NCBI GenBank assembly: GCA_964500895.1
Contig: CAZCQP010000074.1
Coordinates: forward strand, 1 to 8,321
Reading direction: 5' to 3'
DNA from: CAZCQP01 sp964500895
Lineage (GTDB): Bacteria > Bacillota > Clostridia > Lachnospirales > JAISER01
Length of the DNA: 8,321 nt
Position 1 is the stretch's first letter, and each line of letters opens with the position of its first letter. The notes under the pieces were generated by a model that saw only the letters and a list, made by a program, of their open reading frames with translations, was not told the DNA's origin and searched no databases. The position numbers were made by a program, and so were the translations under genes. Below, piece after piece: positions 1 to 6,412 of the stretch.

Positions 1-9
1 AAGCAGCAG

Positions 10-852
10 CTACAGTTTGAAATCGGAAACAATAAACTCCGGCTTATCGGCACTGTGGGCAGCAATCACATCAATATTGGTGGAATAATGCACAAGGGCA
101 TCAATGACAGCCATTTCCCGAAAGCGAGAGTAGCGTTCGGGCACATCATCCCCCACCCCGGAAAGCAGCACCAGGTCTGCCAATTGGGTAACGGGGGAGG
201 ACTTGATGGCGGTAATGGCAATGTTCACAAGCCCTTTTTCCTTGGCCAGTTCCATGGCCTGCACCACTTGTTTAGAGCTGCCAGACTGGGTGATGGCCAC
301 AACCACATCACCGGTTTCCGCCAGGTTTACATGGTTCATAAAATACTCTGGAAGGGGGCTGTATGTACACCGCACCCCCACACGCCCCAGCCGGAACCCC
401 ATATAGGAGGACAACGGGCTGGTATTACCCACAGCCACAATGTGCACTTCTTTGGCCCCGGTGATGAGTGCCGCACATTTTAGCAATACTTCTTGGTCCA
501 GCCGGTCGCCAATGGCGGCCAAGTCCGCCGCATAAGCCCGAAGCAGCCCGCTGGGGGTGTTGCTGTCTGCTTTTTCCATGTCAAAATCGGAAACCTGTTG
601 GCGGCCAATATCTCTGGACAAGCAAAGCTTCATTTGGTAGTACCCTTGATAGCCCACATGTTTGCAAAACCGTATCACTGTGGCGTCACTGACGCCGCTG
701 TAGTTGGCCAGCTTTGAAACGTTGGCATTCACTGCCGCTTCCGGGTTTTCCAAAATGAAGTCTGCCACTTTTTTTTCAGCAGAAAATATATAGTCATATT
801 GTTCACGTATGACATCCAACACTGCCTTGTTATCATTCATATCCACAGCCAT
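10..852 (-). CDS. RpiR-family transcriptional regulator (HTH + SIS)
   Basis: Likely phosphosugar-responsive regulator of the upstream sugar operon. The N-terminal part (about residues 8-85) has the RpiR-type helix-turn-helix, with the recognition region LANYSGVSDATVIRFCKHVG. The C-terminal part (about 110-255) is a SIS phosphosugar-binding domain; VAVGNTS and TQSGSSKQVV match the usual sugar-phosphate loops. About 280 aa is the normal family length. Three in-frame starts exist: GTG at 861, ATG at 852 and ATG at 840. I prefer 852 because the promoter at 879-906 predicts transcription from about 872, which leaves the GTG only about 11 nt of leader, whereas the ATG at 852 has GGGG just upstream; the SD is weak, so the start is uncertain. 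It is the last gene of the cluster, and its stop is at 10-12. Whether it represses or activates cannot be read from the sequence. The ligand is probably the kinase product or an aldolase substrate (inference). Confidence 0.9.
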   Translation of the reverse strand: MAVDMNDNKAVLDVIREQYDYIFSAEKKVADFILENPEAAVNANVSKLANYSGVSDATVIRFCKHVGYQGYYQMKLCLSRDIGRQQVSDFDMEKADSNTPSGLLRAYAADLAAIGDRLDQEVLLKCAALITGAKEVHIVAVGNTSPLSSYMGFRLGRVGVRCTYSPLPEYFMNHVNLAETGDVVVAITQSGSSKQVVQAMELAKEKGLVNIAITAIKSSPVTQLADLVLLSGVGDDVPERYSRFREMAVIDALVHYSTNIDVIAAHSADKPEFIVSDFKL

Positions 853-878
853 TATCCCCACATGTATCAGTTTCCCAC

Positions 879-906
879 ATTATAACATGAATCTGCGGTA
901 AATCAA
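879..906 (-). promoter_or_regulatory. Candidate sigma-A promoter with extended -10 for the RpiR gene
   Basis: On the minus strand, TTGATT (901-906) is followed after 16 bp by TATAAT (879-884), and TG sits one base before the -10, making the extended form TGTTATAAT. The -35 begins 2 bp beyond the kinase stop codon (909-911). Predicted initiation is near 872. No terminator is visible between the kinase and the regulator, so the regulator may be made both from the operon transcript and from this promoter. Confidence 0.65.
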
Positions 907-908
907 GC

Positions 909-2099
909 CTATACGCATGCGCCCAGTGCTGCTAAAAATCCCCCTACAAAAGCGTCTCCCAGCCCGATGGTGGTGGCTTTGGCCACATTGACAAGGACGC
1001 TGGGTACACAACAGACGTCCGAGCCAAGCATGGTGGAAATTTCTTCCGAAAACGTTAGCCCTTCTGGTTCCGGCGGAAAGGAAAGGGTGGCCTTGTAATC
1101 CTCTGCTCCATAGCAATCCCCCAAACGCAACCGGGTGGTGGCCATGGCTATGCCGCCTAAAAGGGCATGATGCATGGTTGCGGCATGGTGGCCATAAGCC
1201 AGCGCCCAATGCCGTGTATGCACCACCAGAAGGGGCACAGGTATCATTAATGCCAGTTGCGCCATCGCCTGGGCAACCGCTTGGGCATCCAGCAAATCTA
1301 CAGCATGGCCCAGGTGTGTTTGCATTTCGTCCTCGTTCATGCTGTAAATGCCCACAAAGGGCAGCAGTGCTTCCCGAACGGTGTGGCTCATTTCCGGCTG
1401 GTGAAAACAGGCATCCTCATAGAAAACCTGGGCACCTTCCGGCAGGGAAGCCATGGCGCTTGTGGTTGCTTGTAACCGTTTTTCAAGCAACTCATTGTCA
1501 TGCATGGCGTTAAACCCGCCCACCAAAAACAACTGTGCATCCTTTAAAAGTGCTTCCAACTGGGGGCTGATGGCCATAGAGGCATTGTCTGCATCATTCA
1601 CATAAATGATGCGGTTGCTGTGCTTTGCCGTAATTACTGTATCTGAAAGCTTTATGGTATCCCCGGCTTGAAACTGGATAATCAAGTGGGGAAATATTTT
1701 TTCTTCCGCAGCACTGCATATGTAGGGGCAATCTTTGGGCAAAAGCCGGCGCACATGGTCGTTCATGCTCACTAGGTGCAACCAAGGGCTTTGGCCCAGC
1801 TTTGCCATACATGCGGCGGCCCGAACCGGGGTGCCCCCCAGTGTGATTTCACACCGAAAATGCTGGCTAAATTCCTCGATGATGGCAGCGTCTGTTACAT
1901 GTTTTTCCCCGCCCTTGCCTTCATGTAAAAACACCAAAATGGAACACAGCAGTTCTTTAATGCTTGTAATTGCATGTGGCTGGCAAAGGTGGGCAGCACC
2001 AATGTGCATCTGGGTGGCCAGCTGCTGGATCTTTCCAGCATCCCACGCCACCTCGTAGTCTATGTTATTGCCAAGCCCCAATACCATTTTTCGGCTCAT
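909..2099 (-). CDS. ADP-dependent glucokinase/phosphofructokinase-family sugar kinase
   Basis: Predicted cytosolic sugar kinase of the ADP-specific glucokinase/phosphofructokinase family (ribokinase-like fold, best known from Archaea and animal ADPGK). Family marks seen: TLGGTPVRAA (86-95) at the sugar-site glycine pair, NEDE (255-258) matching the NxxE metal/phosphate motif, HTR (294-296), and TIGLGDAFVGG (377-387) with the GxGD catalytic Asp at 382. At 396 aa it is shorter than archaeal members (about 450-470). It follows the aldolase by 13 bp; an AAGGGG ribosome binding site (2109-2114) overlaps the aldolase stop and lies 9 nt from the ATG. Six His residues fall between 294 and 311, an unusual cluster. 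The phosphoryl donor (ADP or ATP) and the sugar (hexose, ketohexose or hexose phosphate) cannot be told from the sequence. It is the only kinase gene in the cluster, so it probably supplies the phosphorylated substrate for the neighbouring aldolase (inference). Confidence 0.85.
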   Translation of the reverse strand: MSRKMVLGLGNNIDYEVAWDAGKIQQLATQMHIGAAHLCQPHAITSIKELLCSILVFLHEGKGGEKHVTDAAIIEEFSQHFRCEITLGGTPVRAAACMAKLGQSPWLHLVSMNDHVRRLLPKDCPYICSAAEEKIFPHLIIQFQAGDTIKLSDTVITAKHSNRIIYVNDADNASMAISPQLEALLKDAQLFLVGGFNAMHDNELLEKRLQATTSAMASLPEGAQVFYEDACFHQPEMSHTVREALLPFVGIYSMNEDEMQTHLGHAVDLLDAQAVAQAMAQLALMIPVPLLVVHTRHWALAYGHHAATMHHALLGGIAMATTRLRLGDCYGAEDYKATLSFPPEPEGLTFSEEISTMLGSDVCCVPSVLVNVAKATTIGLGDAFVGGFLAALGACV

Positions 2100-2112
2100 G
2101 GTTGTAAACCCC

Positions 2113-2982
2113 TTATGAACAGTGGTATAGACTAGCCTTACCTGCCGCCTGGAACAGCTCTATTTTTTGAAAGGCGGTTTCCATCATGGCTGCCATGCAA
2201 GGGGGCTGGATGGTGTTGGGTTCACGCAGGCCCTTGTCTTCTAACACTTCACGCATTTTGTCATAGTAGGCCACTTTAATGTCGCTGGAAATGTTAATTT
2301 TATTAATGCCCAGGGTGACCGATTCCCCAATTTCTTTATCTGGGTTGTTAGAGCCCCCATGCAGTACCAGGGGAATGGATACCTTAGCTTTAATTTCCTT
2401 CAGCAAGTCCAGTTTAAGTTCTGGTTTCATGCCTTTGGGGTAAATGCCGTGGGAGGTTCCAATGGCAATGGCCAGTGTGTCCACCCCAGTTTCCTGCACA
2501 AATCGCACGGCATCGTCTGGTGCTGTGTAGATGATGGTGGCCGCCCCGGCTTCGGCTTCGCTGTCTGTAGAGCCAATGGTGCCCAGCTCCCCTTCCACAG
2601 AAACCCCAACCGCATGGGCCGCTTCCACCACTTTTTTACAAATGGCAATGTTATCTTCAAAAGAAAGGGTAGAGCCGTCAATCATCACAGAAGTAAACCC
2701 ACAGCGAATGGCGGTTAATACTTGTTCATAGCTGGCACCGTGGTCTAAGTGGATAACCACTGGCACCGTGGATTTGTTGGCTCTTTGAATCATGGCGGCC
2801 ACACTGTCTTCCCCAATATGCCGCAGTTCGTCTGGGTGGATGGCAATAATCACCGGGGCGTTCTTTTCCTCCGATGCCGCCATAATGCCATTAAACATGG
2901 AATAATCGCTGATGTTAAAGGCTGGTACGGCAAAGTAGTTGGCATTGGCCACATCTAAAAGGCTTTTCATATTCATTAACAT
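2113..2982 (-). CDS. Class II (zinc) ketose-bisphosphate aldolase family protein
   Basis: Predicted zinc-dependent retro-aldol enzyme giving DHAP plus an aldehyde or aldehyde phosphate. The TIM-barrel landmarks of the FbaA/GatY/KbaY/YdjI superfamily are present: HLDHG (78-82) with catalytic Asp80 and zinc His81, EGEL (130-133), GTSHG (175-179) with zinc His178, and LHGGS (207-211) with zinc His208 and the phosphate-binding GGS. At 289 aa it has the usual length. The segment KINISSD (228-234) differs from NIDTD of E. coli FbaA and NVATE of GatY/KbaY: a Ser (232) replaces the Asp or Ala two residues after the Asn. This argues for a substrate other than plain fructose 1,6-bisphosphate, but does not prove it. 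A strong GAGGAGG site (2990-2996), 7 nt upstream, fixes the first ATG. It lies 34 bp after the permease and just before the kinase, so transport and catabolism are in one operon. Tagatose, fructose or another ketose (bis)phosphate are all possible. Confidence 0.88.
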   Translation of the reverse strand: MLMNMKSLLDVANANYFAVPAFNISDYSMFNGIMAASEEKNAPVIIAIHPDELRHIGEDSVAAMIQRANKSTVPVVIHLDHGASYEQVLTAIRCGFTSVMIDGSTLSFEDNIAICKKVVEAAHAVGVSVEGELGTIGSTDSEAEAGAATIIYTAPDDAVRFVQETGVDTLAIAIGTSHGIYPKGMKPELKLDLLKEIKAKVSIPLVLHGGSNNPDKEIGESVTLGINKINISSDIKVAYYDKMREVLEDKGLREPNTIQPPCMAAMMETAFQKIELFQAAGKASLYHCS

Positions 2983-3016
2983 GGTAATTCCTCCTCAAAT
3001 TGTTTGCGTTGTGCGA

Positions 3017-3859
3017 TTAGCTTTTCACTGAACCGGCAGTCATGCCGCCAATAAAATAACGTTGGAAAAAGAAAAACAAAATTAAAATAGGCAAGCAGCC
3101 TAGAATACTCATGGCCATCATCTCGTTCCATTCATAGGAATGCTGCCCCATTAGAAGCTGAATACCAATGGGCACGGTGCGCATTTCCACAGATTTGGTC
3201 AAGGTGAGCGCAAACAGGTACTCATTCCACGCCTGCATAAAGGTGTAAATGCCCACAGACACAATGCCCGGGGTGGAGATGGGCACCAGTATCCGCCACA
3301 GCGCTTGAAAGGAGCCAGCACCGTCAATGGTCACTGCCTCATCCAATTCCTTGGGCAAGGTGTTGAAATACCCGGTCATCATCAATATGGCGTAGGGCAG
3401 GGTAAAGACCATGTAGGTGAGGATAAGCGCCCAATATGTATTGTAGAGCTTTAAAGCCACCATCAGCCCGAAGTAAGGAATAAGCAGGGTGATTGGCGGA
3501 ACGGCCTGCACACTGATGATTAAAACATTCAGTACCTTTTTAAACCGAAAGTCATAGCGGCTGAAGCTGTATGCCGCCAAAATAGCCACCACCAGGGTGA
3601 ACATGGTCACCACCAGCGAAACCAGATAGCTGTTAATGAAGAACCGCACTTTTGCCGGGTCTTTAAAAATGGACAGGTACGCCCCCAGTGAAGGGCTGCG
3701 TGGCAAGAAGGTGGGCGGGTATGCAAAAATTTCGGTATTCGGCTTAAAGGAACAAACGAACATCCATACAATGGGGAAAGCTGCATAAACAGCGCCCAGC
3801 ACAAGCACCAAGAAAACCAGTATTTTTAAAATGGTAGCCGATTTCTTTTTATTTGCCAT
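3017..3859 (-). CDS. ABC sugar transporter permease, MalG-type (CUT1)
   Basis: Inner-membrane subunit of a CUT1 carbohydrate importer. There are about six hydrophobic segments, the first at residues 11-35 and the last at about 245-265. The cytoplasmic EAA loop that docks the ATPase is clear (EAVTIDGAGSFQALW from 174, continuing ILVPISTPG). The C-terminus QRYFIGGMTAGSVKS is the typical MalG-family tail. The length, 280 aa, is normal. Its ATG is 1 bp after the stop of the other permease, with GAGGG (3866-3870) inside that gene's last codons, so the two are probably translationally coupled. It should form a heterodimer with the upstream permease and take substrate from the binding lipoprotein. 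Specificity cannot be read from it. Confidence 0.95.
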   Translation of the reverse strand: MANKKKSATILKILVFLVLVLGAVYAAFPIVWMFVCSFKPNTEIFAYPPTFLPRSPSLGAYLSIFKDPAKVRFFINSYLVSLVVTMFTLVVAILAAYSFSRYDFRFKKVLNVLIISVQAVPPITLLIPYFGLMVALKLYNTYWALILTYMVFTLPYAILMMTGYFNTLPKELDEAVTIDGAGSFQALWRILVPISTPGIVSVGIYTFMQAWNEYLFALTLTKSVEMRTVPIGIQLLMGQHSYEWNEMMAMSILGCLPILILFFFFQRYFIGGMTAGSVKS

Positions 3860-3860
3860 G

Positions 3861-4775
3861 TTAATCCCTCGCTTTCTGATTTCTCACGTAAATGATGGCG
3901 AGGCACATGGAGACAAGCAAAATAATGATGGCGCTGGTTGAAGCCATTGAAAATTCATATTTACTGAAGGCAAACTTATATGTATAGGTGCTGAGCATCT
4001 CCGTTGCGTGGATGGGGCCGCCGCCGGTGGTCATCCAAACAAGGGCGAATTGCTGTGTTGTCCATATAAAATCTAACATGGCAATGCTGATGATAATGGG
4101 TTTAAGCTGGGGCAGCGTAACAAACAGAAATCGCTTCACACTGTTGGCCCCGTCCACAGTAGCGGCCTCGTAAATGTCGCTGGGTATACCCTGCAACCCT
4201 GCAAGCAGGCTAATCATATAAAAGGGATAGCCGGACCATACATTGATGAACGTTAAAGTATGCAGCGCAACTTTGCGGGAACTTAACCACTCCATTTTGG
4301 TGCTGATGAACCCTGCCGTTTCAAGCAAGTAGTTGACCACACCACTGGGGTTTAGCAGCAACCGCCATAAAATGGCAATGATAGCCACCGTAAAAACCCA
4401 AGGCAGTATATAAATAACACGGAAAAAGGCTTTAATGCGTGTGTGCAACAGCTTGGTGTCTAACAACATGGCAAAGGAAAGCCCCAGCACCATATGCATC
4501 ACCACACTTACACCGGTAAAGTAGGCGGTATTGCGCACAGCTTCTTGAAACACCGGGTCTGTGAAGACAGATCCGTAATTGCTTAGCCCTACAAACATGG
4601 GGTTCTTGTTCATAATCACATTGTCTGCAAAGGAATACCCAACCACCATCACAATGGGAATGACCATCAGAATGACCATGAGCATCACGGTGGGGGAAAT
4701 GTATGCGTATGGCACCGCTTTCTTTTTGAAAATGTTCCATTGAGGGGTCTTTGTTTGCCTAACGGTTTTGTCCAA
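3861..4775 (-). CDS. ABC sugar transporter permease, MalF/UgpA-type (CUT1)
   Basis: Partner permease of the CUT1 importer. There is a short basic N-terminus, a first membrane segment about 22-49 residues in, a large periplasm-facing loop, and further segments. The EAA loop reads EAATVDGANSVKRF, followed by TLPQLKP; the conserved MTTGGGP before the last segments is also present. The open frame extends up to a GTG at 4808, but I choose the TTG at 4773-4775: AGAGGAGG lies 8 nt upstream of it (4784-4791), while the GTG lies inside the stem of a terminator-like hairpin and has no ribosome binding site. This gives 304 aa instead of 315. It is the second gene of the operon, separated from the binding-protein gene by that hairpin, which probably lowers permease expression. 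Confidence 0.93.
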   Translation of the reverse strand: MDKTVRQTKTPQWNIFKKKAVPYAYISPTVMLMVILMVIPIVMVVGYSFADNVIMNKNPMFVGLSNYGSVFTDPVFQEAVRNTAYFTGVSVVMHMVLGLSFAMLLDTKLLHTRIKAFFRVIYILPWVFTVAIIAILWRLLLNPSGVVNYLLETAGFISTKMEWLSSRKVALHTLTFINVWSGYPFYMISLLAGLQGIPSDIYEAATVDGANSVKRFLFVTLPQLKPIIISIAMLDFIWTTQQFALVWMTTGGGPIHATEMLSTYTYKFAFSKYEFSMASTSAIIILLVSMCLAIIYVRNQKARD

Positions 4776-4783
4776 AATACACG

Positions 4784-4791
4784 CCTCCTCT
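4784..4791 (-). promoter_or_regulatory. Ribosome binding site that decides the permease start (TTG)
   Basis: AGAGGAGG on the minus strand, 8 nt before the in-frame TTG at 4775. It begins directly after the T-tract of the hairpin at 4795-4838, so transcripts that pass the hairpin have a free site. Confidence 0.75.
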
Positions 4792-4794
4792 AAA

Positions 4795-4838
4795 AAAGGC
4801 AGAACCACGCCTTTAAGCAGCTGGGTGGTTCTGCCTTT
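4795..4838 (-). terminator. Intra-operon terminator-like hairpin between binding protein and permeases
   Basis: A perfect 14-bp inverted repeat: AAAGGCAGAACCAC (4795-4808) and GTGGTTCTGCCTTT (4825-4838), loop 16 nt. Read on the minus strand the stem runs into six T residues (4792-4797, overlapping the stem base), the layout of an intrinsic terminator. It starts 10 nt after the binding-protein stop and ends just before the permease ribosome binding site. Since the downstream genes must be expressed, it is probably leaky or protects the 3' end of the binding-protein mRNA. Either action would give more binding protein than permease. Confidence 0.8.
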
Positions 4839-4848
4839 GGCTCATTTC

Positions 4849-6171
4849 TTAAAACTCTTTTTCCCAAGCAGCCTGGGCATTTTGCAGCATTTCATCCACA
4901 GATTGGTCGCCATCCAACATCAGCTGGAACTGTTCGTCAAACATTCTCATCAGTTCTTCTGCCACGGGAAGGCCAACAAACTCGTTTTGTGGGTAGCCTG
5001 CTTGATAAATTTCAAAGGCTTTTTCAAAAAGTTCATCAGACTTCACGAAGTCTGGCACAGATTTGGCATTGCCGGGGAAAGCATTGGCAACAGAGGAGAG
5101 CCGTGCATTATTTTCTTCGTTCATCAAGAAGTCTACCAGTTTCCAAGCTTCTGCTTTGTGTTGGCTGTTTTCGGCAATACCGATACCCCAGGAAGCATAA
5201 GGCATACCACGTTCGCCGGTGTAGCCATCTTCTGCTGGAACGGCAGCAATTTCAAAGTTTAAGTCGGGGTTGCGTTCTCTGATGGTGTTGATGTGGGCCA
5301 AAGAGCTAATCATCATACCAGAACGGCCGTTTGTAAACTCTTCAACTTTGTCTTGTTCCTTCATGGAAAAGGCACCAGGCACAACAACACCTGCATCGTA
5401 AAGCCCTTTTATGTAGGTGACTGCATTTTTCACATCGTTGTTCAGCAGGTCTGGCTTGCCATCTTTCATCATAGATTTACCAGAAGCCCACACCCAAGAC
5501 ATCACGTCGTTTTGAATACCGTTAGGGGTTTCCAAAGACAATGGCAATACCCAGCCATACACATTGGCGCTGGCATTGGTTGCGGCTTTGGCAGCTGCTT
5601 CAAACTCACCACGGGTGGTGGGTGCTGCTTCAATGCCTGCGGCAGACATAATGTCTTTGTTAATAAAAAGCGGATACACATAGTTCACAACCGGTATCAT
5701 ATACGTAGAGCCGTTCAGTTGTATTTGGGAGGCCAGCTGGCTGTCGTCATAACCGGCGGCAGACATTAGCGCAGACAAATCTGCAATGGAACCTTGCTTC
5801 ACAAAGTCACTCACCCATGCGCCGTCCAAGCCAACCACGTCAGACATGGTTCCGGCGGCTGCACCGGCAACCACTTGCTCTTTGGTGGATGCATAAGGGC
5901 CGCTAAGCAGTTGCACTTTAATGCCTGGGTTTTCTGCTTCAAATTTGTCCATCAGCGCCCGAAGTTCCCCTGCTGGCAGTTCGGGTTCCCACCATTGTGC
6001 AAATTCCAACGTTACTTCACCAGCGGTTGCATCGGTGGATGCGGTTACTGCCTCTGGAGACGGCTCTGCCGGTGCCGAGCTGGCGGATTCAGCGGCTGGC
6101 TTGGCGCAACCGGCCAACATGCCTGCAATGACGGTAGCGCACAATAGAGCCTTAAACAACTTTCTCTTCAT
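4849..6171 (-). CDS. Extracellular sugar-binding lipoprotein of CUT1 ABC transporter
   Basis: Solute-binding protein (family 1, MalE-like) that captures a sugar outside the membrane and hands it to the two downstream permeases. A lipoprotein signal peptide is visible: MKRKLFK, a hydrophobic stretch, then the lipobox LAGC with lipidated Cys22. An Ala/Ser/Pro-rich linker (about 23-52) follows, and the mature fold begins at VTLEFAQWWEPE. The length of 440 aa fits the family. Features such as FEAENPGIKVQ, FINKDIMSAAGIE and the late KAEAWKLVDFLMNEENN are typical of CUT1 binding proteins. The start is supported by AGGGAGGAG (6179-6187), 7 nt from the ATG. It is first in the operon, behind promoter 6220-6248 and ahead of a leaky hairpin. 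The ligand is not predictable; mono- or oligosaccharide or glycerol-phosphate-like compounds remain possible. Confidence 0.95.
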   Translation of the reverse strand: MKRKLFKALLCATVIAGMLAGCAKPAAESASSAPAEPSPEAVTASTDATAGEVTLEFAQWWEPELPAGELRALMDKFEAENPGIKVQLLSGPYASTKEQVVAGAAAGTMSDVVGLDGAWVSDFVKQGSIADLSALMSAAGYDDSQLASQIQLNGSTYMIPVVNYVYPLFINKDIMSAAGIEAAPTTRGEFEAAAKAATNASANVYGWVLPLSLETPNGIQNDVMSWVWASGKSMMKDGKPDLLNNDVKNAVTYIKGLYDAGVVVPGAFSMKEQDKVEEFTNGRSGMMISSLAHINTIRERNPDLNFEIAAVPAEDGYTGERGMPYASWGIGIAENSQHKAEAWKLVDFLMNEENNARLSSVANAFPGNAKSVPDFVKSDELFEKAFEIYQAGYPQNEFVGLPVAEELMRMFDEQFQLMLDGDQSVDEMLQNAQAAWEKEF

Positions 6172-6201
6172 ATTGATACTCCTCCCTACTATCTTTTAAT
6201 G

Positions 6202-6214
6202 TACCCTTTGGGTA
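6202..6214 (-). repeat. Small inverted repeat at the predicted transcription start
   Basis: TACCC (6202-6206), TTT, GGGTA (6210-6214). It coincides with the predicted +1 (about 6213), so it is either a short 5' hairpin in the mRNA or part of an operator. The arms are short and the call is tentative. Confidence 0.3.
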
Positions 6215-6217
6215 GGC

Positions 6218-6238
6218 CCATTATAGCCCAAATAATGG
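6218..6238. promoter_or_regulatory. Candidate operator: perfect inverted repeat over the -10 box
   Basis: CCATTAT (6218-6224), 7-bp spacer, ATAATGG (6232-6238); the two arms are exact reverse complements. The repeat covers the -10 hexamer (6220-6225) and part of the promoter spacer, where a bound protein would block RNA polymerase. The RpiR regulator at the end of the operon is the obvious candidate, but a LacI-type protein elsewhere is equally possible. One arm necessarily contains most of the -10 sequence, which weakens the case slightly. Confidence 0.45.
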
Positions 6239-6248
6239 TTAAGGTCAA
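6220..6248 (-). promoter_or_regulatory. Sigma-A promoter of the sugar operon
   Basis: On the minus strand, TTGACC (6243-6248), 17 bp, TATAAT (6220-6225): five of six and six of six to consensus with ideal spacing, preceded by A/T-rich DNA that could act as an UP element. Predicted initiation is at about 6213, leaving a leader of about 41 nt to the binding-protein ATG. This should drive the whole operon down to the regulator. Confidence 0.85.
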
Positions 6249-6332
6249 CAATTTAAGAAAGAAAATTTTATTTAACCTTGGTTTTGACTACTTTTTGTAT
6301 AAATTTAATAAATGCACAAGAAACTTATTGGT

Positions 6333-6370
6333 TAATATTTCAATATGCCCTTGCATGTTGTGAAATAATA
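6333..6370. repeat. Distal inverted repeat upstream of the operon promoter
   Basis: TAATATTTCA (6333-6342) and TGAAATAATA (6361-6370) are inverted copies matching at 9 of 10 positions, with an 18-bp spacer. They lie about 120 to 157 bp upstream of the predicted start, in A/T-rich DNA. It may be a second regulator site. In DNA this rich in A/T, chance is a real alternative. Confidence 0.3.
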
Positions 6371-6382
6371 TTTTTTGCCTTC

Positions 6383-6396
6383 TGCTAACGCTTTAA
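6383..6396 (-). promoter_or_regulatory. Possible catabolite response element (cre)
   Basis: The minus strand reads TTAAAGCGTTAGCA, which fits the CcpA consensus TGWAARCGYTWNCW at 13 of 14 positions (T for the second-position G). It lies about 170 bp upstream of the operon start, far for simple repression and more like an activating or looping position. It would tie the operon to carbon catabolite control if real. Confidence 0.35.
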
Positions 6397-6412
6397 TTCG
6401 CAACAGATAAAC

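Noticed and set aside
880..1209. Minus-strand 109-codon frame overlapping the kinase 3' end
   Set aside because: It is an alternative frame inside the kinase, whose GLGD and HTR motifs fix the real frame; its low-quality composition suggests a shadow.
4768..5769. Plus-strand open frames of 97-164 codons opposite the binding protein
   Set aside because: They are Cys/His/Phe-rich antisense shadows with no recognisable domain and no ribosome binding sites; the minus-strand frame is a clear binding lipoprotein.
2113..6171. Sulfoquinovose- or inositol-type catabolic operon
   Set aside because: No sulfoquinovosidase, isomerase, dehydrogenase or iol-type genes are present; a kinase plus aldolase alone does not support either assignment.
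6237..6281. Imperfect inverted repeat GGTTAA / TTAACC near the -35
   Set aside because: The arms are only 6 bp, widely spaced and in A/T-rich DNA, so chance is likely.
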